Assembly: GCF_932526225.1 (NCBI RefSeq)
Contig: NC_064046.1
Coordinates: forward strand, 4,754,306-4,818,305
DNA from: Nematostella vectensis
Taxonomy: Eukaryota > Cnidaria > Anthozoa > Actiniaria > Edwardsiidae
DNA length: 64,000 bases
Direction of reading: 5' to 3'
Both the position numbers and the translations under genes were made by a program. The notes beneath the pieces are model-generated. The model saw only the letters and a program-made list of their open reading frames with translations. It was not told the DNA's origin and ran no database searches. This document shows positions 48,119 to 59,300 of the stretch, piece by piece (the first letter of the stretch is position 1; the number at the start of each line of letters is the position of its first letter).

Positions 48119-51100
48119 ATGGTTGGTTTTTGCTCTGCGACTGTTTTCGCTTCAATCGTTCTCTTGGCCTATCAAATAACGGTGAGTACACCATTTATTT
48201 ATCATTATTAACTAGACAATAATTTTTGACGACCGCTTTGGTCGTGGGTTTTTTATCCTTGGGTTTGCTTTTATGCTCAATCTTTCGTGTAATAGTAGTT
48301 CCGATAGAAACATTATCGAAGAAGAAAGGCACAATCGTCAGATAGCCAGGGCAACAACGAAACAGTATGAAACAGTGGAAATTACTATACTAGATACTAA
48401 TTTACATATTTAAAATTTTTATGCATGATGGAAGGGCAATTTTGATTGCATAATTACGGACGGAGTTAAAGTTTGAGTTAGGAATTGGGAAAATATGTAT
48501 TCTCAATGTCCGTGAAACATTTTATTCCGTTTACTACCCTATAGAAGTTTCCATCTTGCTCAGAGCTTTCTGTAACTGCTCGTCTCGGATGTTACTTTTT
48601 TCTAAGAAAAACGTATGATTTTTAGTTTAGGCTCAGAGCTGTTCTTATTTTGGGAGCATTATAAGGCTGGATGTTTTTAGATTTCAGTGACATCCCAGCC
48701 TGAGATAAGCACACCAGCTATTGCATATAAAAGATTATTAAACCAATTAAGGATTTAAAGGTGAACTACACAAAACAAATAACAATAGCATTTTAAGTAG
48801 CTAATACGAACCCAATTTGATTGAGGATGTTTAGAGCGCGTCCCTTCAACTAAAATATATTGTGCTGATATCTAAGCCTCGATATGTTCTTAGAATTTGG
48901 TGAAATCTCATGCTAACTTTCTTACGAAAGAGGATCGTATGAAAAAATAGGGAGCCCTGGTTCAAAAGCCTTAAACTTCGAGTTTCCTCAGCTCGGCTTA
49001 TCAGTAACTGGTACGCGTTCGAGGCTCTGGGATAGGTTTGCGCTTGCTATTGATACAACAGTGTCTAAACAAAATCGACTTTAGTTCAACAGTAATTCAA
49101 CAGCTTTAGCAGTCTTACCTTTGGGAAGACCAGTCTTTTTTCTTTTTTTTTTTCTTCAGAACGGTAGCGTTAGAAACATGTTTTCATAATTTCGTCGAGG
49201 TTTCAGCCCAGTGGTTCTATCGAAGTAACTCATCGCTGTTTTTAAAATGGCGTTGTTTTAGTACTCAAGACAAAAGACTACTCCAAAAGGTGAACCAATC
49301 AAGCCCGTCCATTCAAAAGGGGTTGCTAGAAATATGAAAGGTTATAAGAAATAACTTTCAGTATTCATATCGGTACTCAAATGGCGTTTTCCCTCTACTC
49401 CAGGATGAGCCAGTCAAAGCAGCCCATTTGATAAGGAGGTAGAGAAGGATTAAATAGGTTGTCTAATAATGTATGAACTTTACTTACTAAAAAAAACATG
49501 GAAGTTTATTATATCACCGTTTTTGTTATAACAGTAAGGTGCGGTTTTGATTAAGTGATCTGTATTTATTTTATTTTTTTCATATTGTAATGTTATTCTA
49601 TATAGAATGTCGGTTTTGTTCTAGCTCACGTATCTGTCCATTATATAAAAACACTCGATAAACTCTTGAACTCCCATCTTTCTCTCCTTCTAAGTACCTC
49701 TTCTGCTCCGATTTATTGACCTCCTATTATTTGCAATTTTAATTTAAAGGTACAGTGGTAAGTGATGTGCTTCTTAATTTGTACAAAACGAAAAAGTCTA
49801 GTTCCTTTTTGGTGAAAAACGATAACATTCCAGGGGATCTCCCCTATACAACTTGAAAAAGAATTGCAAACCATAACTACTCACAGGTCAAGTCGCCTTG
49901 ATTCGCTAGTTTTGATATTGATATGGAGTTAAATGTGAATCAGTTCGTCCTTGTTTTTCACGGGGGGTATCTATGTAAACCATAAGAATTTAGAGTTACT
50001 ATTGTAAAAGCAAAAAGAACTCGAAAGAGCATATGTCAGCCGCCATTTTTTCCCATCTAGTAAAATACAGTGTGAGAATGCATTCATTCTTAGGATCCTA
50101 TAGCCTGCGTATCAAGTCTAAAGGGTTTGAAAAGAAGAGAGGCGGAGACGAGGAGCACTTCATCCTTCTCTCAAGGCAATCGGGGTTTATCCCTCATTTT
50201 GCTCAGCCCTTTGCGCTCGCTACGCATTCTAAGGATTTTACACCGTGAATTATGATATGTCAATTCCCTTCCCCCCTTGATTAAGTTGCGAAATACTTGC
50301 CTTATCCTATAGCGGCTGATTCTTGGGTTAGTTTAGTCTAGGTGGGTATCGGTCGTAGGGGTGCTTCCGGATCTTGCGTTGTGTACATAACCCGTACAAA
50401 AAGCAGTTCACCATGCTCTCCAAGCTTAACACCATGGGGAGCCCGTCATCGGATTTCGGCCAAACGTATTAGCTTCTTCCAAACTGCCTTTGTTTTTATA
50501 TTTCTTTTAACCACAAAGTAAGGAATAAATGTATAGATAATTTCGGTTCCCCTTCAGGCCCGTACCCAGGATTTTTCTTGGGGCGGTGCGGAATCCGAAA
50601 AAGTGGACCTAATTTTCCGGGGGGGAGGGGGTCATTTTTCAGATAAAAATCTTTCCACCCCCCGAAAGAACAAAGGGATTTTTTATGCCTTTGCAGCATT
50701 TCCACCAGACGCGTATTTGGCTACATACCAGAGTGATCTAGCTCATGCTTTATAGCACGTCTATTCAGGACCGAAAGTGGACCTTTGGCCGTTGTGGGGG
50801 GTGCCTGCCCTTGTCAGAATTTGCGGCCCTGTTCGAGCCCTGGTTACGCTTAAAAGCACGTCAATGACGCCGCTATTTTACGTTCCCGGCACAAGTCACA
50901 CGAAGCATCTATTTAAGCAGTTAATTCGATGCCTATGACTGCGCACAGCCCACTACCACCCCCCACCCCCAGCCAATCCTGGGTACGCGCCTGCGAGATA
51001 CTTTCAATAGGTTTACATAGTGTTTCCTCGTGGATGAATATTTTAAGGTTTCTTTGAGAAAGCTTTGAAAGCTCCATTCTGCAGGGAGCTACTTCTTTGA

Positions 51101-54100
51101 CCGGTGATCAGAAAAACAGACAAGAAACGTCCATAAAAAAGTGAATTTTAAAAGTAGATTAGTTATACACAACCGGGCCAGTGACGGAACGCTTCCACAG
51201 TCTTTTCACCCGTGCAGATTGGCGACCATATGGGCGGGCCGTTTTGTCTTGTTACGAGTCATTAGCATGGCATAGCCGGTCTGCCTTAGATGAACTTCAT
51301 CGATAGTGAACTGCTTTATTAAACCACATCTTAAATCCATCTGGGATCTAAAAAAGCACGCAGAAACGATGGATATGCTGTTGAGGTTACACTGCTGTTG
51401 AGAAGAAAGTAAAAAGTAAATAAATAAAAAGACGAGTCAAAGTAGAAAATTATACATATAGGAGTTTAACAAAACGGAAATGTGTTCATATTCATGACAC
51501 CATAGTTTGTCTGCACACGAAGCTTGTACCATATACTAGCAATATCCCACGCTGGGTGGCTAATGCAAGAGACACATTCAATGCCATGAAAAGGAAATCA
51601 AGCACAGCGGAATCCATTACTCACTCATCAAAAAGCAATAACTCGGATTAGCGAGACGAGCTTGAGATAGATGAGCGAGCGTATCGCATGTAAGACTTCC
51701 AGGTATGTGACGAATTAAAACTAAGAAAAAACTGAACAAAGTGCAACACATACTTTAATGATTTTACAACAAGTCTATGTCATCACATGCAAAACAACGG
51801 CGGAGAAGTGAACACTCGCATATAAGAACCTAGAATTTTCAAGATCAGACTGAGGGGAGTAGGGGGGGGGGGGATATTCCCTAACGTAAACAGAAAAATA
51901 GTTTCATGTGTTCCAGATCGCTATCTTGAAGACTGGCTTTTTTTATAGTATAGCCCAAGCCACTCACTTCCTCGCGATTACTATCAAAGTAGTTTAAAAT
52001 GCTATTATTACAGCATCTCGTTAGGTTGATTTAGGAACGTCATGTTGTGAATGAATGGGGCAACCTCGCCTGTAACAATACCCTAGAGCTAACATGACCA
52101 TGTACGACCATGTACTGCTATGTACTACTATGTACCGCTATGTACTTGCTATGTACTATCATGTACATTTACAACTTATCTAATTGCCGCGGTCACATAT
52201 TCTAGATTTGTGGTAAGTTTAAACCAAAGATTCCAGTTGCAACTGAGCATACCTAACTAATTTTGTAAGCATAATAGATTAAGGGGATTATCATCTTTCG
52301 CAAGTGTATTTACATCCTTTGCTTTGTCTCGAGATGATAAAATATAATAAAATAAAATAAAAAAGAAAATTTTCGAGGATACTTATCGATTATGTATTAG
52401 TGCATTCAACCTATCAAATATTTTTTCACTCTCGCGTGATGTGTCTTGAAATATTGTAAAATGCAAAGCCCTGCGGGTACAAAATGGTAACAGAGTATCG
52501 AGTGCTCTTAGCATCTGTCGAGATGTCCAATACAAACTAAACAGAAAAGATGAAAAAACTTAGCAACACTGATGTCACACAGGTGTATACAACTTTCAAA
52601 ACATAATTCAACTATGCGCAAGTATGAGCTTTGTTAAAAAAAGCATTTTTTATGATTGCGTGAGAGGATATTGAAGAGGAAAGTTATTTCCGTTGCTTCA
52701 TTGCTTTAATGAAGTTAGTAATAATTAATGACTGAATATTATAGTGTTGACTGAACAATGACAAAGTTTGAGAAGAAACATCGCGGTTCTTAGTGTAGCA
52801 ACGCCATGTCAGACAACGTGGCTTGTATCGAATGTTTAGCTTGTTTTCATAAATTTACATTTTTTTTCATAAATGTTTGTTATGAAACTTTATAATCTCG
52901 GGTGCGTATAAAATAAGTAACAAATGTTTTTGGCCACTACCGTCAAGTCAAAGATATCTACATCATTGTCTTCATCATCACCACCATCAACTTTATCTTT
53001 ATTATCGCAGATCCGTACCCAGGGGTGGGATGGGAGGGGGTGCAGGGGGTGTGAACGCACCCCCCACAACGGCCGAAGGTCCACTTTCGGTTCTCAATAG
53101 ACGTGCTATTTGTAGACAAAACTATTAAGCATAAGCTAGATCACTCTGGTGATAAACGTCCCGTGGAGACTGCAAAGGCTTTAAAAATCCTTCTTTGTTC
53201 TTTCGGGGGTGGTCAGGGCCTGTATCGTCATCCATCATCATCACTTTTCCTCCACCATCATCATAATTTCTTCATAACCACAACCATCATTGGATCATCA
53301 TCATCATTTAAACGTCATCATTATCACAATTTTCAACATAGCCACAACCATCATTGGATCATCATCATCATTTAAACGTCATCATAATCACAATTTTCAC
53401 CATAACCACAACTATCATTTAATAATCATCATCATCATTTAACCGTCATCATATTCACAATTTTCACCATAGCCACAACCATCATTGGACCATCATCATC
53501 ATCTAATCGTCATAAGAATCACAATTTTCACCATAACCACAACCATCATTGGATCATCATCATCTAATCGTCATCATCATCACAATTTTCACCATAAACA
53601 CAACCATCATTTAGTCATCATCATCATCTAATAGTCATCATCATCACAATTTTCACCATAACCACAACCATCATTGGATCATCATCATCATCTAATCGTC
53701 ATCATAATCACAATTTTCACCATGACCATAACTATCATTTAGTCATCATCATCTAATCGTCATCATAATCACAATTTTCACCATGACCATAACTATCATT
53801 TAGTCATCATCATCATCATCTAATCGTCATCATAATCACAATTTTCACCATAACCATAACTATCATTTAGTCATCATCATCATCATCTAATAGTCATCAT
53901 AATCACAATATTCACCATTACCATAACTATCATTTAGTCATCATCATCATCATCTAATCGTCATCATAATCACAATTTTCACCATAACCATAACAATCAT
54001 TTAGTCATCATCATTATTCCCAATCATCGACCTTGGCCCCCTTTTTATCTTCACTAGAACCATTGCCTTTCGTGATTCCTTTGCCCAGAAATTTACTTAC

Positions 54101-55840
54101 AGCCAACTAAATGTATTGCCATCTCCTCCCCACCCCTTCCTTGAACGGTAACCCAGGGGTGGGGCACTGGGGGCACGTCCCCCCCCCCAAAAAAAAATAT
54201 TTTGAAAATATATAAGGAAATGACCAGTAGGGACGTGGCTATGCCCCAATTGTTTTCTTAAAGTTTCTGTATTGTGTCCCTCCCCCGATAATTCGAGGCC
54301 TGCTACGGCCAGGGACGTACGCAGGATTTTAACAAGTTACAGTCAAAGCATTCAGAAGCTGAATGAGGGCGTGGCTTTTCACTCCGCATCCCCGTGAAGA
54401 TTTCATAGCTCCCGCTTTCGGGTTTGAAATTGGCGTCAATGCTTCAGACTTTTGAGAATATTACACGATCCTCTGTCATCCTCGATCTTCGACTTCAGTC
54501 GTCGCGTGGCACTGAACGACATATCAATATGTTTGGAAATCATCTGTAGACTACCATGAAAATTATAGTTTTAATTCTCATCGTATATATAAAAATATGT
54601 ACATAAAAATGAATAAGTAAACAATTGATTTTTCCTCCCTTATGCAAATAGGATCGCCAATTTTTTTGCAGTCCAGTGACTGCAGGCCTAAAGGCTGCGT
54701 ACGCCTCTGACGGCTATGCCCCCCCTGTAACCTCTGAAAGCTCTTATCAATAAGACCTCACGCTTTCTCTCCGTAGGTATGTCAGGGCTCTGGGAAACTC
54801 TCCATCAGACTTGTATCCTACAGAAACCCAAACTCCTACCTCTACGACGGAAGTTGCTGTGATAATGCCAACTGGTGCATCGACTCGTGCGACAACTACT
54901 TCATACTCTGCCTTGCCCCCCCTGATTCAAGCGACAAGTGCACTGAATACAAGCGTATCACGCAAGTTTGGGGGTCCGACAGCATCTCATTCGGGGGGAG
55001 TCTAGGAGCAGGGATATCGAATCCTTTTGTTTTCAGCTTTAGCAGATGGAAGGTTTGTAAATATAATCAACCAATCATTGAGAATCATCATTATAATCAA
55101 CCAATCAATGAGTATCATTATTATAATCAATCAAATAATGAGTATCATCACCTTAAGGGTGTTATCTCCCCTCATCTTCAGGGTGTGGTATATCCCCTCA
55201 TTATTAGGGTGTGGTATATCCCCTCATCTTCAGGGTGTGGTACCTCCCCTCATCTTCAGGGCGTTATCTCCCCTCATCTTCAGGGTGTTATCTCCCCTCA
55301 TCTTCAGGGTGGTATCTCCCCTCATCTTCAGGGTGTGGTATATCCCCTCAGTTTAAGGGTGTGGTATATCCCTTATTATTAGGGTGTGGTATATCCCCTC
55401 ATCTTCAGGGTGTCTTATCTCCCCTCATCTTCAGGGTGTTATCTACCCTCATCTTCAGGGTGGTATCTCCCCTCATCTTCAGGGTGTGGTATATCCCCTC
55501 ATCTTTAGGGTGTGGTATATCCCCTCATTTTTAGGGTGCGCTATATCCCCTCATCTTCAGGGCGTGAAGCTGAGTGTTGAAGTATGGGATGACGATGGCA
55601 AGAACATCATCGGTGGAAACAATGACTTCGTAGACCAGTACCAACTCATGCTTAGTGGTCCTGTGTCCCCGTCCCAGGCCTCTGCGCGCAGGCAACAACA
55701 CAGGATGACCGGCAGACAATCACACCTCAACATTGAGGCTAAGGTATGACATATGCTTGTGGCTGGCTGTCCATATTTGTCTTCTAACTTTGTATTCCTT
55801 CCAGTTTGATTGTCTGTTTGCCTCATGAACTGTGCTGTCC

Positions 55841-55931
<91 letters not shown>

Positions 55932-55932
55932 C

Positions 55933-55964
<32 letters not shown>

Positions 55965-56004
55965 GCCTGCCTGTCTGTCCGTCCGTCCGTCCGTCCGTCC
56001 GTCC

Positions 56005-56051
<47 letters not shown>

Positions 56052-56063
56052 CGTCCGTCTGTT

Positions 56064-56111
<48 letters not shown>

Positions 56112-56128
56112 CGTCCGTCCGTCCGTCC

Positions 56129-56167
<39 letters not shown>

Positions 56168-56188
56168 CGTCCGTCCGTCCGTCCGTCC

Positions 56189-56223
<35 letters not shown>

Positions 56224-56276
56224 CGTCCGTCCGTCCGTCCGTCCGTCCGTCCGTCCGTCCGTCCGTCCGTCCGTCC

Positions 56277-56314
<38 letters not shown>

Positions 56315-59300
56315 ATCTCTCTTCGAATGTTCACCTAACAAACCAAGTGTCTCCCTTAGTTGTACTGCGATGCGAACTATCTCGTACCAGACTGCTCCGA
56401 GCACTGCGTGTCACGTGACGACGACCAAGGCCACTACATATGCGACTACGTTAACGGCCGCAGATTGTGCCGGGAAGGCTGGCATGGCCGCGCATGCCTA
56501 GTTTGGTGCATACCGCGTAACGATACATCCGGCCGTTACATGTGTGACGATGAAGGAGCAAAAATATGCTTGGAAGGCTGGACTGGAGTCAATTGCACTG
56601 AAGGTTTGTGTGGTTAGTAAAAACTAGCATGATACCAGACAACGGGCGTGGGTAGACGTAACCACAGGGAGCAAACATCCCCTCGACTGCCAAACAGCAG
56701 TCTCCCCAAACCTCCTTATTACCCAAAAGCGATGTCCCCCACACCCCTACTGACCACCCAAAAGTGGTCCCCCACACCCCTACTGACCACCCAAAAGTGG
56801 TCCCCCCACACCCCACTGACCACCCAAAAGTGGTCCCCCACACCCCTACTGACCACCCAAAAGCGGTCCCCCACACCCCTACTGACCACCCAAAAGTGGT
56901 CCCCCCACACCCCACTGACCACCCAAAAGTGGTCCCCCCACACCCCTACTGACCACCCAAAAGAGGCCCCCACACCCCTACTGACCACCCAAAAGTGGTC
57001 CCCCCACACCCCACTGACCACCCAAAAGTGGTCCCCCACACCCCTACTGACCACCCAAAAGAGGCCCCCACACCCCTACTGACCACCCAAAAGCGGTCTC
57101 CCACCCCCCTACTGACCACCCAAAAGTGGTCCCCCCACACCCCACTGACCACCCAAAAACGGTCCCCCACACCACACTGACCACCCAAAAGTGGTCCCCC
57201 ACACCCCTACTGACCACCCAAAAACGGTCCCCCACACCCCTACTGACCACCCAAAAGCGGTCTCCCACCCCCCTACTGACCACCCAAAAGTAGTCCCCCA
57301 CACCCTTACTGACCACCCAAAAGTGGTCCCCCCACACCCCACTGACCACCCAAAAACGGTCCCCCACACCTCTTATCCCTTTACTGCCCAAAAGCGGTCC
57401 CCCACACCTCTTACCCCTTGACTGCCCAAAAGCGGTCCCCCACACCTCTTACCCCTTGACTGCCCAAAAGCGGTCCCCCACACCTCTTACCCCTTGACTG
57501 CCCAAAAGCGGTCCCCCACACCCCTACTGACCACCCAAAAGCGGTACCCTACACCTCTTACCCCTTGACTGCCCAAAAGCGGTCCCCCACACCTCTTACC
57601 CCTTGACTGCCCAAAAGCGGTCCCCCACACCTCTTACACCTTGACTGCCCAAAACCGGTCCCCCACACCCCTACTGACCACCCAAAAGCGGTCCCCCACA
57701 CCCCACTGACCACCCAAAAGTGGTCCCCCACACCCCCACTGACCACCCAAAAGCGGTCCCCCACACCCCTACTGACCACCCAAAAGCGGTCCCCCACACC
57801 TCTTACCCCTTGACTGCCCAAAAGTGGTCCCCCACACCCCTACTGACCACCCAAAAGCGGTCCCCCACACCTCTTACCCCTTGACTGCCCAAAAGTGGTC
57901 CCCCACACCCCACTGACCACCCAAAAGTGGTCCCCCACACCCCACTGACCACCCAAAAGTGGTCCCCCACACCCTAACTGATCACCCAAAAGTTACCTAA
58001 AAATGTTCGAATTAAAAAAAAAACACCCGCACTACATATGCGCTTGATATGGGAGGTGTCTGTGTGTTTGTTGGTTGGGGATGTGCTTAGAGGTTTTTTT
58101 AAATACACCCTGGCCGACAACTCAAAAGATGTACGCATCATGTTTTGATTCAGGGATGCCAACAGTGGTAATGGGAAGCTTTTCATCTATGCCTACACCA
58201 AGTATTACCCAGCAACAAAGTACACAAATACATGCAAAGTGGACAACGCGCGAAACACCAGCTACTGCCCCGTATGAGCGAACGACGGCAGCTCGTATAA
58301 AACCAGCCTGCGCCATGAATTCTGGGTATGTGACGTCATCATATTCCATGACGTCATCTTCTTTAAGCCCATCAATATCGTCATCCACGTCATCACTGCA
58401 TCAACTCTCACCGTCAGCATCATTGATGAACAAAATTAGCCCATCTCAGCATCTCGATAGCTTTGTAGGGGGAGGGAGTGAAACTTCTGCAACTTCTGTA
58501 ATTGTTTCTACGGTAAATGTTGAGCATTTCAAGTCCAGTGCTATTGTCAAGGCAACGGCATCATCAAGTACCAAGATATGTCAATCATCGTCTATAGTGC
58601 TCCGCCTACCTGGATGGCAATCCATCGTGATAGAGATGGAGCCTAGAGAGGTGAGGCTGGTAAATACAGTATGTGTCACTCACGCACGCCACGGCCCACT
58701 TGTGGAAGCATTGAGGGCAAAAACAACAACAACCAGGCGTTGAGTTTCCAAAGATAACGACTTTAATTTAGCTCTAACCACTCTGACAGCGTTGCGATTA
58801 ACAGCGGTTTCCTAAGGCATAAATGTAGATAAAAAAGCTAAACAACTTACAACCCAACTCTAACTGAGCTGTTTCACTCCAAAACTCTCCGCCGCCATCT
58901 TGTTTTCTCGCACTAAGGTGCGCGCGCAGCTTGTCATGCCACAGGGATCCCGCGGCAGTCGGTCACCACAGTATGGCGAGCAGATTGCGCGAAGAGGGGG
59001 AAGGGAAGGGAGCGAAGAGGGGGAAGGAAAGGGAGCAAAGGGGGAAGGGAGTGAAGAGGGAAGGGAGCGAAGAGGAAAGGGAGCAAAGAGGGAAGAAAGT
59101 GAAGAGGGAAGGGAGTGAAAAGGAAAGGGAGTGAAGAGGGAAGGGAGTGAAGAGGGAAGGGAGTGAAAAGGGAAGGGAGTGAAGAGGGAAGGGGAAGGAA
59201 AGGGAGTGGACCTGGTTGAGCATAGGTCTGTGGTCTGTGGTGGACTCGTTTGAGTAGAATTACGTCATATACGAAATTTCCACCTACATTTACGCGCACG

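Noticed and set aside
54811-55005. Open frame of 64 codons over DSL gene exon 2
   Set aside because: Shadow frame: the phase-0 frame of the same exon encodes the MNNL domain with its conserved cysteines.
55720-56501. Long open frames on both strands (SVCL and TDRQ repeats)
   Set aside because: Product of the stop-free TCTG/TCCG tetranucleotide satellite; only the short DSL exon portion after 56360 is coding, in one frame.
56589-57821. Many overlapping open frames of WSVGVWG or TDHPK type
   Set aside because: They are translations of the 32-bp minisatellite on either strand and lie in an intron.
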